This document shows positions 27,343 through 36,822 of a stretch of 64,000 bases of DNA, piece by piece (the stretch's first letter is position 1; every line of letters begins with the position of its first letter). Source of the DNA: Paraclostridium tenue (GTDB taxonomy: Bacteria; Bacillota; Clostridia; Peptostreptococcales; Peptostreptococcaceae); NCBI RefSeq assembly GCF_015668515.1, contig NZ_JADPFO010000001.1:832823-896822 (forward strand), given 5' to 3'. The notes beneath the pieces were generated by a model that saw only the letters and a program-made list of their open reading frames with translations, did no database searches and was not told the origin of the DNA. Made by a program: the position numbers and the translations under genes.

Positions 27343-28551
27343 TTAAAATATTAACATATATATAAAGTGTGCTGATATACCTGCAAATAAACCACCTATT
27401 GTATGTGATATTATAGCTTTACTTGTAAGTTCTCTTGCATTTAATGCATCCATCATACCTACATGTGTACTTAAGTATCCACTCCAACACATACCCATAG
27501 CAGTAAATACAGCTATATCATTTGGTGTTATAACACCTTCAGTTATAAATCTTGGAACTAAAGACATTGCAGCTCCAACGGCACCTAAAGAAGTTATAGG
27601 AAATGCCATAGCCTGAGGATCAGTAAATCCAAATAATGGTCCTAATATAAACATTAATTTATCACCTAATGCTGGAAGTAAACCTATACCCTCATAAGCT
27701 GCTCCTGTATAAACTTCTGCTCCTGTTTTAGGATCTACTGATGGCCCAAATGTTAATAGCATAACCAATGTACATACAACTAAAACTCCTGGGATTATTG
27801 CCATACCTAAGTCAACACCATTTTTACCACCTTCTAGCATTGAGTCTAATATTCTTTGAAATAAGCTACCCTCTCTTATTTCTCTATATTCCATAGCCTC
27901 CACTTTTCCAGATGTCTTAACTTCACTCTTTGGATCATAATTATAATACTTTTTAGTAAATGTAAGCATTATTCTTACACTTATTATACTACCTATAATT
28001 GCTGCAACATTTCCTATTATTGCAGGACCAACATACTCAGCACCTTGAGTCATCATAAATGTTGTAACTATAAGTCCCATACCGAAAGATGTACCTAAAT
28101 TACATAGTGCTGGTATTTGATATTTTTTAAAATACTTTGTAAAACTTTTATCATTTGCAAATGCTATTATAGCTGGATTATCTGATAAATAAGTTGTTAC
28201 TGCTCCTGCTATACTTGCCCCTGGCATATTGTATAGCGGTTTCATAAACATCGCAAATACTTTGTTTAATAAAGATGTTACTCCAAATTCAGAAAGTAAT
28301 GCACTTAATGCTCCTGCAAGTACGGCTAATGCCATTATTAAAAACACTGTGTTTAATAATAAATCATGAGCTGTATTCATAATAGATTTAAACATTATAC
28401 CAAGCCCCATTTTACTACCAACAAATCCAAATCCTATTAGCAATACTGCTATGAATACAAATGTTTCTGTACTTACAGCCTTGACTTTTCTTTTTTTACT
28501 AGAAATTTCTTCATTAATTATGTCCAATTCCCTATTATTTCCAATCTCCAT
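27343..28551 (-). CDS. Nucleoside-recognition (GATE) domain membrane protein
   Basis: A 402-residue membrane protein with about ten helices. The GATE segment ALAGALSALLSEFGVTSLL and YLSDNPAIIAFANDKSF with GTSFGMGLIV and a closing MGMCWSGYLSTHVGMMDAL are typical of the nucleoside-recognition family related to spore-maturation and YjiH-like proteins. A cytosolic basic N-terminus precedes the first helix. Ribosome site AAGGAGGG. The transported substrate is not known. Single gene. Confidence 0.8.
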   Translation of the reverse strand: MEIGNNRELDIINEEISSKKRKVKAVSTETFVFIAVLLIGFGFVGSKMGLGIMFKSIMNTAHDLLLNTVFLIMALAVLAGALSALLSEFGVTSLLNKVFAMFMKPLYNMPGASIAGAVTTYLSDNPAIIAFANDKSFTKYFKKYQIPALCNLGTSFGMGLIVTTFMMTQGAEYVGPAIIGNVAAIIGSIISVRIMLTFTKKYYNYDPKSEVKTSGKVEAMEYREIREGSLFQRILDSMLEGGKNGVDLGMAIIPGVLVVCTLVMLLTFGPSVDPKTGAEVYTGAAYEGIGLLPALGDKLMFILGPLFGFTDPQAMAFPITSLGAVGAAMSLVPRFITEGVITPNDIAVFTAMGMCWSGYLSTHVGMMDALNARELTSKAIISHTIGGLFAGISAHFIYMLIF

Positions 28552-28747
28552 TTTATTCCCTCCTTAAATCATATAAAAATAATAAAATAATTTTTAAAAT
28601 AAAATTTTAAATTTGTTTTATATTTAACAAACAGATATAAACAAATTTTTAATAATCTTTTTTTAATTGTACTATATTTTACTATTTATTTCAACTTTTT
28701 TGAATTTTTTATTATTTATATGATTTTCTGAAATTTTAAAATTTAGA

Positions 28748-28795
28748 AAAGGATATATTAAAAATATATAAATTATTATTTTCAACATATCCTTT
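28748..28795 (-). terminator. Weak terminator after GntP-family gene
   Basis: AAAGGATAT (28748-28756) / ATATCCTTT (28787-28795) with a long AT-rich loop, just past the stop codon. Confidence 0.6.
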
Positions 28796-28802
28796 GATAT
28801 TA

Positions 28803-30056
28803 TTAAATTAATCCATATATAATTGTACTTATTACTGTCATTATAAAACCTACTATAATCTCATAAGGTATTAATTTAAACCTTTCTCTAATATTCATAT
28901 TTATACCGCCTGCACTTGAATGAAATAGTGATCCATGAGGTAGTTGTTCAAAAACACTAGATCCTGCATTTATCATAGCTCCTCCACCTACAGGAGTTAT
29001 ACCTACTTTCATTATAGTATCTGCAAATGTTGCTGATGCTATAGTAGCCCCTGCTGTTGAGGATGCTGTTGATAAAGACATAAGTATTCCTGATATTGGT
29101 GCTAGTAAAAACTCTGGCATACTAAGCATATTCATAATTTGTATAGTTGTTTGTTGAAGTTCAGAGTTTTTTATTATTCCAGCTAAAGTTCCAGTCCCTA
29201 GTAAAAGTATCGCTACTCCAGACATCTTACTTAATCCATAGCCCATATATTCATTAAAGTATTTTAACTTATTCATAAAAACTAACCCTATAAATCCTCC
29301 CAAAGGAAGTGCTATTAGTGGATCTACATTTATTTTTGTAAATGTTTGAAGCGATAATAAAAATATAGCACTTAAAGGCCCTATTATAGATGCAAAAAAG
29401 CTTGGTAAATCTTCTCTTTGATTTTGCAAATCTTCTTCTTTTATATTTTCACCTTTATTAATTAACATATTTGATAATATTATAGTTATGATAATACCAA
29501 CAATAGCTGGAATTATATTTGCAAACATTAATTTAGCTAAATCTACATTAAAATTTTCTGAAACAGCAATTGTATTTGGATTAGGAGATATTATATTGCC
29601 TGCTTTTCCACCACCTACCATAGCTAATAATATAGACAATTTAGAATAATTTAATTTTTTTCCTATAGATAATGCTATTGGTGATACTGTAATTATTGCT
29701 ACATCTAAATTTACTCCTACTCCAGCTAAAATCATAGCAGATAAAGCTAGTGCTAACATAGCATGCTTTTTACCTAATATCCTTATTATTTCTTCAGATA
29801 TCTTATCAACAGCACCTGTTTTTATAAGAACTCCTGCCAATACCCCAGATGTTAATACTCTAAGTATAGAAGGAGATATATCTTTTGCTCCATCCATCAT
29901 TAAATCTACAGTTTGAACTAAATCAAGTCCTCCTACTATTCCTCCTATAAGTGCCCCTAACATTAAGCTATATACAGGTTGAATTTTTCTAATAATTAAT
30001 ATTATTGCTAAAAACAATCCAATAATAGCTCCAAAAGTACTTACCCTAATGTCCAT
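28803..30056 (-). CDS. GntP-family permease (gluconate/organic acid)
   Basis: A 417-residue proton symporter of the GntP group with about twelve helices. Family stretches include LMLGALIGGIVGGLDLVQTV, GVGVNLDVAIITVSPIALS, SPNPNTIAVSENFN and the C-terminal STASSTAGATIASATF and NAGSSVFEQLPHGSLFHSS. Substrates of GntP members are gluconate, fructuronate, D-serine or similar acids; which applies here is unknown. The start is the ATG at 30054-30056, preceded by GGGGGA. It diverges from an XRE-cupin regulator that probably controls it. Confidence 0.88.
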   Translation of the reverse strand: MDIRVSTFGAIIGLFLAIILIIRKIQPVYSLMLGALIGGIVGGLDLVQTVDLMMDGAKDISPSILRVLTSGVLAGVLIKTGAVDKISEEIIRILGKKHAMLALALSAMILAGVGVNLDVAIITVSPIALSIGKKLNYSKLSILLAMVGGGKAGNIISPNPNTIAVSENFNVDLAKLMFANIIPAIVGIIITIILSNMLINKGENIKEEDLQNQREDLPSFFASIIGPLSAIFLLSLQTFTKINVDPLIALPLGGFIGLVFMNKLKYFNEYMGYGLSKMSGVAILLLGTGTLAGIIKNSELQQTTIQIMNMLSMPEFLLAPISGILMSLSTASSTAGATIASATFADTIMKVGITPVGGGAMINAGSSVFEQLPHGSLFHSSAGGINMNIRERFKLIPYEIIVGFIMTVISTIIYGLI

Positions 30057-30100
30057 TTTAATTCCCCCAATTTCCAATTTATGTTAAATATGTTTTAATT

Positions 30101-30121
30101 TTGTTAAATATAATATAACAA
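30101..30121. promoter_or_regulatory. Candidate operator between gntP-like and XRE-cupin genes
   Basis: TTGTTA-N9-TAACAA palindrome overlapping the -10 of the permease promoter. A direct repeat TGTTAAATAT occurs at 30082-30091 and 30102-30111, 20 bp apart. Position suggests repression by the adjacent XRE-cupin protein. Confidence 0.5.
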
Positions 30122-30140
30122 CATTACCATTTTGTGTCAA
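30112..30140 (-). promoter_or_regulatory. Promoter of GntP-family permease gene
   Basis: TTGACA (30140-30135), 17-base spacer, TATATT (30117-30112) on the minus strand. The plus-strand promoter (30132-30160) is back to back with it. Confidence 0.75.
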
Positions 30141-30160
30141 TCATATTTTTTTGATATAAT
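30132..30160 (+). promoter_or_regulatory. Promoter of XRE-cupin gene
   Basis: TTGTGT (30132-30137), 17-base spacer, TATAAT (30155-30160), overlapping the -35 of the divergent permease promoter. Confidence 0.6.
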
Positions 30161-30195
30161 CTAAATATACTAAACTGTTAAGAAAGGATTTATAA

Positions 30196-30744
30196 ATGGA
30201 TAATATAGATGTAGGTCAAAAAATTTCCCATATAAGAAAAGAAAAGAATTTAAGTATAAGAGATTTAGCAAAATTAGCAGATGTAACACCTTCTCTACTT
30301 AGTCAATTAGAAAGAGGGTTATCAAATCCATCTTTAAACACTATAAAAGCTATATCTAAAGCGTTAGATGTACCTTTATTTACATTTTTTATTGATGAAG
30401 TTGATAATAAAGATCTTATAGTAAGAAAAGATAATAGAAAAAAAGTAATTTTCCCAAAAAATAATGATATCGTATTTGAGATTTTATCTCCAGAATCTGC
30501 AAATTCAGTAGAATTTGCAATAGTAAACTTAGTAAAAAATTCTACTATTTCAAATGAACTTATGTCTCATAAATCAATAGAATTAGCTTATGTTTTAGAA
30601 GGAAAAATTAAAATTTATATAGAAAAAGATGAGTTTATACTAGAGGTCGGAGATAGTGTAACTATACCACCTGGAACTAATCATAGATGGGAAAATCCAT
30701 TTAACAAACCTGCTAAAATTATTTTTACTATAAATTTTAAATAA
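30196..30744 (+). CDS. XRE-family regulator with C-terminal cupin
   Basis: A 182-residue transcription factor. HTH of the XRE/Cro type at about 8-62 (ISHIRKEKNLSIRDLAKLADVTPSLLSQLERG...PSLNTIKAIS). Small-molecule cupin at about 110-180, with LAYVLEGKIKIYIE and GDSVTIPPGTNHRWENP containing the barrel glycine, proline and histidine positions. This PuuR-like architecture usually represses a neighbouring transporter or catabolic operon. It diverges from the GntP-family permease, with overlapping promoters and a palindrome in between, so local control is likely. Confidence 0.9.
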   Translation: MDNIDVGQKISHIRKEKNLSIRDLAKLADVTPSLLSQLERGLSNPSLNTIKAISKALDVPLFTFFIDEVDNKDLIVRKDNRKKVIFPKNNDIVFEILSPESANSVEFAIVNLVKNSTISNELMSHKSIELAYVLEGKIKIYIEKDEFILEVGDSVTIPPGTNHRWENPFNKPAKIIFTINFK

Positions 30745-30761
30745 AATTATTTTATAAAAAT

Positions 30762-30818
30762 AAAAAGGATTGTATCAAAATAGATTTTTAAATAATCTAT
30801 TTCGATAAATCCTTTTTT
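30762..30818. terminator. Bidirectional terminator
   Basis: AAAAAGGAT (30762-30770) and ATCCTTTTT (30809-30817) enclose an inner AAATAGATT / AATCTATTT stem. It serves the XRE-cupin gene and the convergent sugar ABC operon. Confidence 0.85.
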
Positions 30819-30819
30819 A

Positions 30820-31644
30820 TTATTCTTTACCTGCAGATACTGCAATACTTGATATAAATTTCTTTTGGAATATACTAAATATTATAACCATAGGAATTAT
30901 AGAAAGTACTGCTCCTGCCATCATTCTAGGATAATGTGTTCCATATTGTCCTACAAATACTCTTAATCCTGCAGCTAATGTTAATTTCTCAGGTGTAGAG
31001 TTTACTATTAAAGGCCATAAGAAACTATTCCATGCCCCAAGACCTCCAAGTATAGCTACTGTTCCAAGTGCTGGTCTAACTATTGGTACCATTAGTTTAA
31101 AAAATATTGTAAACTGTGAAGCTCCATCTATTATTGCAGCTTCTTCCATATCTCTTGGAATAGATTTAAAATGCTGGCGTAATAAGAATGTATAATATAT
31201 ACTAAAAATTCCTGGTAAAACTATAGCTGTTAATGTATTTAAAAGTCCCATATCTTGTATAATTTGATATTGTGGTATTAAATACATTTGACCAGGAACC
31301 ATCATAGCTGCCATAAGAATTAAAAATATTGCCTCTTTAAATTTAAAATCAAGTCTAGCAAATGCATATGCTGCTGGAGTTATTATAATTAATTGAAATA
31401 CTACAGAAGCAACTGTAACTATTATAGTATTTATATAATACTTTGCAAAAGGGAATTCCTTAAATATTTGAGTATAGTTTTCTATTCTTATAGATTCTGG
31501 AAATATTTTAGGCGGAATAGCTTCTGCTTCTGCTAATGTTTTTATAGACGTTAATATCATCCATATAAATGGTAATGCTATAAATGCTGCCATAAGTATA
31601 AGCCCTACATGTGTTAGTATCTTGGCACTTTTTTTCATTTCCAT
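30820..31644 (-). CDS. Sugar ABC transporter permease (MalG type)
   Basis: A 274-residue inner-membrane permease, about six helices, in the carbohydrate uptake CUT1 family. The EAA motif reads EEAAIIDGASQFTIFFKLMVPIVRPALG (about 165-192), and TLRQHF-type residues precede it. It is last of the SBP-permease-permease set and starts with ATG after GGGAGG, 20 bases beyond the partner permease. Confidence 0.92.
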   Translation of the reverse strand: MEMKKSAKILTHVGLILMAAFIALPFIWMILTSIKTLAEAEAIPPKIFPESIRIENYTQIFKEFPFAKYYINTIIVTVASVVFQLIIITPAAYAFARLDFKFKEAIFLILMAAMMVPGQMYLIPQYQIIQDMGLLNTLTAIVLPGIFSIYYTFLLRQHFKSIPRDMEEAAIIDGASQFTIFFKLMVPIVRPALGTVAILGGLGAWNSFLWPLIVNSTPEKLTLAAGLRVFVGQYGTHYPRMMAGAVLSIIPMVIIFSIFQKKFISSIAVSAGKE

Positions 31645-31664
31645 ATTACTCTACCTCCCAAGTC

Positions 31665-32606
31665 TTATTCATCTGAATAATGAACCCATTTATTTTGTAA
31701 TTTAAATTGGATTATCGTTACCGTCATTATAATCAAGAATAATATTACGGCTACTGCAGATGCATATCCTTTATCTCCTAATGTAAATCCTAAATCATAG
31801 AAATATCTTGTCATAGTTATTGTAGACTCATAAGCTGGACTTCCTTGCTTTATGAGCATAAACACTACATCAAATAATTGGAATGATCCAATTAATGACC
31901 ATATAACAATAAAGAATATACTAGGCGTTAAAAGCGGTATTGTTATATGAGTAAATTGTTTAAATGATGAAGCTCCATCTATGGATGCTGCCTCATAGTA
32001 AGATTCTGGTATAGATTGAAGTCCTCCTAAAAATATCATTATTTTATATCCAAGTCCACTCCATATTATAAATACTATTATTACAACTCTAGCTAAGTTT
32101 GGATCTGTAAACCATAACTGACCTTCAAGTCCTATACCTTCTAAGAATTGATTAACTAATCCAAATCTTGAGTTAAACATCCATTGAAATACTAATGTAG
32201 AAGCTGATGCCATAGTTACAACTGGTAAAAAGTATATAGTTCTATATATTCCTTTTCCTTTTATGTTTTTGTTAAGTAAGTTTGCTATACATACAGATAT
32301 TATTACCATAGGTGGTACTGTTATAATAACATATAAAAATGTGTTACCTACAGCTTTATAAAACAATGGATCTTTAAAAATTCTTGAGAAGTTTTCACCT
32401 CCTACAAAATTCCAACCTCCAAAAGCATTTAAATCAGTTAAGCTATAAAATAAGTTAAGCATAAATGGTATAAAGTTAAATACTAAAACACCTATAAGTA
32501 GTGGAAGTATAAACATATATCCAGTCATATTACGTTTTAAAGCTCTTTTTTTCTTATTTTTTACTTTTTTACTTTCGGGCTTTTCTTTATAAACTTCTGT
32601 TTGCAA
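31665..32606 (-). CDS. Sugar ABC transporter permease (MalF type)
   Basis: A 313-residue CUT1 permease with a basic cytosolic N-terminus, about six helices and the EAA loop YYEAASIDGASSFKQFTHITIPLLTPS (about 213-239). The start is taken as TTG at 32604-32606, because GGGGGGA precedes it at the right distance; the ATG five codons upstream (32619-32621) has no ribosome site. No dedicated ATPase gene is in the cluster, so it probably uses a shared MsmX-type ATPase encoded elsewhere. Confidence 0.9.
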   Translation of the reverse strand: MQTEVYKEKPESKKVKNKKKRALKRNMTGYMFILPLLIGVLVFNFIPFMLNLFYSLTDLNAFGGWNFVGGENFSRIFKDPLFYKAVGNTFLYVIITVPPMVIISVCIANLLNKNIKGKGIYRTIYFLPVVTMASASTLVFQWMFNSRFGLVNQFLEGIGLEGQLWFTDPNLARVVIIVFIIWSGLGYKIMIFLGGLQSIPESYYEAASIDGASSFKQFTHITIPLLTPSIFFIVIWSLIGSFQLFDVVFMLIKQGSPAYESTITMTRYFYDLGFTLGDKGYASAVAVILFLIIMTVTIIQFKLQNKWVHYSDE

Positions 32607-32632
32607 ATTAAATCCCCCCATTTATGTATTTC

Positions 32633-32666
32633 AAGAGGATGCCTAATTACTTTCAGACATCCTCTT
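32633..32666 (-). terminator. Intercistronic hairpin after the sugar-binding protein gene
   Basis: AAGAGGATG (32633-32641) / CATCCTCTT (32658-32666). Its position, just beyond the binding-protein stop codon, suggests partial termination or 3' stabilisation that keeps binding protein in excess. Confidence 0.75.
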
Positions 32667-32673
32667 TTAGTTT

Positions 32674-33972
32674 CTATTTTTTCTCTTTATCTAATACAGA
32701 CTGCATTTCATTTTGAGAATTTTCAAGTGCTTTATCTAAAGATATTTCATCTTGCATAAACTTAGTCATATTATCCATTATCACTTTATCCCATTTTGAT
32801 GTTTCAAAACTATTAGGAAGTGGCATAGCATTTTCAGCAACTTTAGACATAACTGCAGTATCTATACCAGTTTTTTCTTTCATAACTTTTCCAAACAATT
32901 CTTGGACATTTTTATGTGCTTGTGGAACTAATGCTAATTCAGTATATTTTTTCATGGATTCTTCACTTGATATATAATTTATAAAATCAAATGCTTCTTC
33001 TGGATGTTTAGAGTTTGAAGATATAACGTTTCCTAAACCATGTATTACAGTCTTAGATTTATTACCTTCTTTTATAGTTGGTATTTCATATAATTTAAAG
33101 TTTCCAGCAACCTTTGCTTGTTCTTTATCGGAATATGGTAATAATCCATATGAACCAGCTTGTAAAACTAATGCTTTTTCTGATTTAAATAATGTTCCAG
33201 CTCCAACTTCTAAAGTTACATCACTTGGACTGTGTAAATCACTTTTAACTAAGTCAAAATACTTTTTAAATCCTTCTTTAGTTTCTGTTGTAGTTAGCAT
33301 CGCCTTTGTTTTATCATCGCTTATTACCTTACCTCCAGCTGATGCAACTTCGTTAAATACTCCTGATTGAGTACTTTCTGTTGGATATGAAGTAAATGGA
33401 TAAATATCTTTTGGTAACTTAGTTTTAGCATCTTTTAGCCATGCTATCATTTCATCCCAGTTCCATCCTTCTTTTGGCTCAGGTATATTATACTCTTTCA
33501 TAAGTTTAGTGTTTATCATTAATATGTTGTTATCCCAGAAAGTTGGCATGCCGTATTGCTCACCTTTATAATTATATAAACTACTTATACTTTCTAGATA
33601 TTGACTCATATCGACATTTTTATCTTTTATATAATCCTTCATGCTAACTAGCATTCCATTATCTGCATATTTATTAAAGTTTACAGCATTCATCCAGTAT
33701 ATATCTGGTGCTGATCCTCCTGCTGCTGCTGTTTCCATTTTAGTCCAGTAATCTGCAAAAGAATATTGTTCTACCTTGATGTCTATATTTGGATTTTTTT
33801 CTTCATATTCATCTATTAATGTTTCAACTGCTTCCATATGAGTTTTATCCCATATAGCATACCTTAATTCGATCTTTCCATTTGCACTATCTCCCCCAGA
33901 TGAGCTGCATCCCGTTAACCCTAATACTAAAGTTAAAATTGCTCCTGTTATGATTCCCCTTTTTAAAAACAT
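32674..33972 (-). CDS. Sugar ABC transporter substrate-binding lipoprotein
   Basis: A 432-residue extracellular solute-binding protein, family 1. Signal peptide and lipobox LTGC (about residues 19-22). Typical features are KIELRYAIWDKTHMEAVETLIDEYEEKNPNI, WTKMETAAAGGSAPDIYWMNA and the C-terminal HPEEAFDFINYISSEE. It delivers an unidentified sugar to the two permeases downstream. The gene order SBP-MalF-MalG, with an oxidoreductase upstream and an AraC regulator divergent, indicates a regulated catabolic system. Confidence 0.92.
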   Translation of the reverse strand: MFLKRGIITGAILTLVLGLTGCSSSGGDSANGKIELRYAIWDKTHMEAVETLIDEYEEKNPNIDIKVEQYSFADYWTKMETAAAGGSAPDIYWMNAVNFNKYADNGMLVSMKDYIKDKNVDMSQYLESISSLYNYKGEQYGMPTFWDNNILMINTKLMKEYNIPEPKEGWNWDEMIAWLKDAKTKLPKDIYPFTSYPTESTQSGVFNEVASAGGKVISDDKTKAMLTTTETKEGFKKYFDLVKSDLHSPSDVTLEVGAGTLFKSEKALVLQAGSYGLLPYSDKEQAKVAGNFKLYEIPTIKEGNKSKTVIHGLGNVISSNSKHPEEAFDFINYISSEESMKKYTELALVPQAHKNVQELFGKVMKEKTGIDTAVMSKVAENAMPLPNSFETSKWDKVIMDNMTKFMQDEISLDKALENSQNEMQSVLDKEKK

Positions 33973-34122
33973 AACAATCCCCTTCCATAGTTAAAATACG
34001 TCCTTAAAAACGTTTTTTTGAATATTTTACGATTTTCTTAATAATATAGTATAACAAACTAATTTGATTTGTATTTGTAATTTTATCCACTTTTTTTACA
34101 ATTTTGTGTATTAAGATTTTTT

Positions 34123-35403
34123 CTAAGCTTTAACTTGCAATTTTTCGATAGCTTCATTCCAGAACTTATCTATATTAACTACTTCTTTATTTAGCCTAGA
34201 GTGTTCAGCTGCAAATGCCATTATATGGCTTTCAACAGATTTTGTAGCACTAGTTCTACCTTCTCCACCATTTTCAGCTACTAGCTTAACAAAATCTTGC
34301 ATTATTCCATAGTCTCCTCCACCATGGCCCCCTTCAACTTCTTCTGGTGTTATAGTTTCTATAGTATTTTTACCAAATTGTTCAAACTTTTTAACTTCTA
34401 TAGTATTTTTAACATGGTTTCCTCCAACTTCACCATGAGTAAACATTAGCTTTATAGTTCTGTTGCATTCTTCAGTAAATGCAGATAAATTAAATGTAGC
34501 TGTTATATCATCTTCAAACTCAAGTATAGTTACCATGTGATCAACTACATTATTATCACACTTATATACACATCTTCCGTATGGACCTGTTCTTAAAGCT
34601 TCTTCTAAATTTTCTTTAGTTGGAACTGGATGTACAACCTTTGCAAATATAGGTTTATCTGATAAGTATAATTTTTTAGCAGAATATGGACATTTCTCTT
34701 CAACCTTACAATCTAAACATCTATCTGCCATACCTTCTTTAAAATTTTCATCTCTCATATGAGTTAAATGTCCAAATGCTGATATATTGTTACATTTCTT
34801 TCCAGTCAACCATAGTAATATATCCATATCATGACAGCTCTTAGCTAATATTAATGGACTTGTCTCATCACTATTTCTCCAGTTTCCTCTAGTAAAAGAA
34901 TGTGCAAAGTGCCAGTATCCTATATTTTCATTGTGTTGTATACTTACTAGTTCCCCTAATTCTTTACTGTCTACTATTTCTTTTAATTTAGAGAAGAATG
35001 TTGTATATCTAAGTACATGACATATCATAAATACTTGGTTAGGATATTTTTTTGCTAATTCTCCTAATTTTACTATATCTTCTAACTTATTTGACATCGG
35101 TTTTTCAAGTAATACATGATACCCTTTTTCAAGAGCTATTTTAGTCGGTTCATAATGAGATTCATCATTATTAGCTATTATTATCGCATCTGCTAATCTA
35201 TCTTTTTCTAATAACTCTTCCCATGTTTTAAATACATTTTCAGAATCTATATTATGTTCTTTAACACATATATCTCTTCTTATATCATGAGGTTCTGCTA
35301 CAGCAACTACTTTTCCTAACTCCTCATGTTGTTTAAAATATGGTGCATAAGCATGCATACCTCTTGCTCCAGCTCCAATTATTGCAACTGTAATCTTTTT
35401 CAT
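34123..35403 (-). CDS. Gfo/Idh/MocA-family oxidoreductase
   Basis: A 426-residue NAD(P)-dependent sugar or inositol dehydrogenase-like enzyme. Rossmann fold GAGARGMHAYAPYF (about 10-24) and the conserved LLEKPMS (about 95-101). Unusually it has a Cys-rich insert, DRCLDCKVEEKCPYSAK (about 223-239) with GRCVYKC (about 272-278), a possible metal site seen in one subgroup of this family. It precedes the sugar-binding protein gene by about 150 bases and diverges from the AraC gene. It probably oxidises the imported sugar or a derivative; substrate unknown. Confidence 0.9.
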   Translation of the reverse strand: MKKITVAIIGAGARGMHAYAPYFKQHEELGKVVAVAEPHDIRRDICVKEHNIDSENVFKTWEELLEKDRLADAIIIANNDESHYEPTKIALEKGYHVLLEKPMSNKLEDIVKLGELAKKYPNQVFMICHVLRYTTFFSKLKEIVDSKELGELVSIQHNENIGYWHFAHSFTRGNWRNSDETSPLILAKSCHDMDILLWLTGKKCNNISAFGHLTHMRDENFKEGMADRCLDCKVEEKCPYSAKKLYLSDKPIFAKVVHPVPTKENLEEALRTGPYGRCVYKCDNNVVDHMVTILEFEDDITATFNLSAFTEECNRTIKLMFTHGEVGGNHVKNTIEVKKFEQFGKNTIETITPEEVEGGHGGGDYGIMQDFVKLVAENGGEGRTSATKSVESHIMAFAAEHSRLNKEVVNIDKFWNEAIEKLQVKA

Positions 35404-35488
35404 TAATTAATACCCCCTTGAATTTAACCCCTCTATACTTTGTTTAATTATATTTTAATACTTTATATAGTATATGTATTTGCACTTT

Positions 35489-35515
35489 TGTATAAAAGTT
35501 TTATACTTTTATACA
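35489..35515. promoter_or_regulatory. Candidate AraC-family operator
   Basis: Perfect palindrome TGTATAAAAG-N7-CTTTTATACA in the 213-bp gap between the dehydrogenase gene and the divergent AraC-type gene. Overlapping TATAAAAG/TTTTATAC half-sites could also be read as direct repeats. Confidence 0.55.
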
Positions 35516-35616
35516 TCGAATTTAGATTAAAATTGTAATTAGTTTTTGATTTTTAATAAATTTTTTTGTAAAATAATATTAGGAAATAGATTTCATAGTT
35601 TTAGGGGGATTATACA

Positions 35617-36786
35617 TTGTTTAAACAAACTACTTGTTTATCTTTTGAAAAATACGGAACAATTTTAACTGACCTACCTAATGATATAATTATTTGCGAA
35701 AAAAAATCATCACTTGATCTTTTAAATAAGTCAGTTAATAAATTATATTTTTCAAATACTGATTTGCATATTAAATTAAGAGGTGGGGTAGTTCTTATTT
35801 TAGTTTCTAATGATTCTAATTTCGGTAACATAGAATCATTTATTTTAAATAGTAAAATAAAACTTAAAAAAGGTATTTATTATAACTTTATACCTATATC
35901 TAATAATTGTAGTGTTGATTTATTTGGAGAAAATCCATTTTTAAAATCTATAAATTTAAGCCAACCATATACATATAAAGAAATAGTTCCTACTTTTTCT
36001 ATAAATAAAATCTATACTAAATTTTATCAAGAAAAACCTATAAATTATTTATTTAAAGGAGAAAAACACGACTTTTGGGAACTTACTTATGTTGATAGGG
36101 GAATTCTTTATACCAAAGTTAATGGAGTAGAATATAAATTATCTCAAGGTGATTTATTTTTTTATTCTCCTAATGATTATCATAGTCAGTATACAGACAA
36201 TAAAAAGTCTTGTTCTTATTTAACTGTAAGCTTTGATATGGATTTTAACGATATTTCATTGATTTCTAATAAAGTATTTTCCCCTACTAAAGAAATCCAC
36301 ACTATAATAAGCAAACTTATGAAAGAACTTAATTCTACTCATCTTTACTGTGATGAGCTTTCAATATGTTACTTAAAAGAGTTGGTTCTTAAAATTCTTA
36401 GTATGGATTTTGAAAGTACAATAATAAAACCTGTTAACAAAGTTCAGCAATATTATGATGATACTCTTTTAAATAATATATTACAATTTATAAATGATAG
36501 TTTATATGATTACCTAGATATAAAAACAATTTGTGATAAATTTAATATAAGTAGTTCTAAACTTCATTTGTTATTTAAAAAGAACTTAGATACTACAGTT
36601 AAACTATATATCAATGATTTAAAATTAAAAAAGAGTAAAGAACTTATAAAAGAATCTAATTATACTATTAGCGAAATATCTGAGATACTTGGATTTAACT
36701 CTATACATTATTTTTCAAATAAATTTAAAAAAGTTTATGGATTTTCACCTACTGAATATTTAAGATCTATAAACAAAAATTATTAA
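35617..36786 (+). CDS. AraC-family transcriptional regulator
   Basis: A 389-residue regulator. An N-terminal segment of about 130 residues is unassigned, then a cupin-like sensor with HDFWELTYVDRGILYTKVNGVEY and GDLFFYSPNDYHSQY (about 150-195), and a C-terminal double HTH (about 285-385) with LDIKTICDKFNISSSKLHLLFKK and ISEISEILGFNSIHYFSNKFKKVYGFSPTEYL. The start is TTG at 35617, preceded by AGGGGG. It probably activates the divergent dehydrogenase/sugar ABC genes. Confidence 0.9.
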   Translation: MFKQTTCLSFEKYGTILTDLPNDIIICEKKSSLDLLNKSVNKLYFSNTDLHIKLRGGVVLILVSNDSNFGNIESFILNSKIKLKKGIYYNFIPISNNCSVDLFGENPFLKSINLSQPYTYKEIVPTFSINKIYTKFYQEKPINYLFKGEKHDFWELTYVDRGILYTKVNGVEYKLSQGDLFFYSPNDYHSQYTDNKKSCSYLTVSFDMDFNDISLISNKVFSPTKEIHTIISKLMKELNSTHLYCDELSICYLKELVLKILSMDFESTIIKPVNKVQQYYDDTLLNNILQFINDSLYDYLDIKTICDKFNISSSKLHLLFKKNLDTTVKLYINDLKLKKSKELIKESNYTISEISEILGFNSIHYFSNKFKKVYGFSPTEYLRSINKNY

Positions 36787-36810
36787 AGACTAGGGAATAC
36801 CCTAGTCTTT
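36785..36810. terminator. Bidirectional terminator
   Basis: AAAGACTAGGG, loop AATA, CCCTAGTCTTT, between the AraC-type gene and the convergent POT transporter gene. Confidence 0.9.
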
Positions 36811-36822
36811 AAATTTATATCA

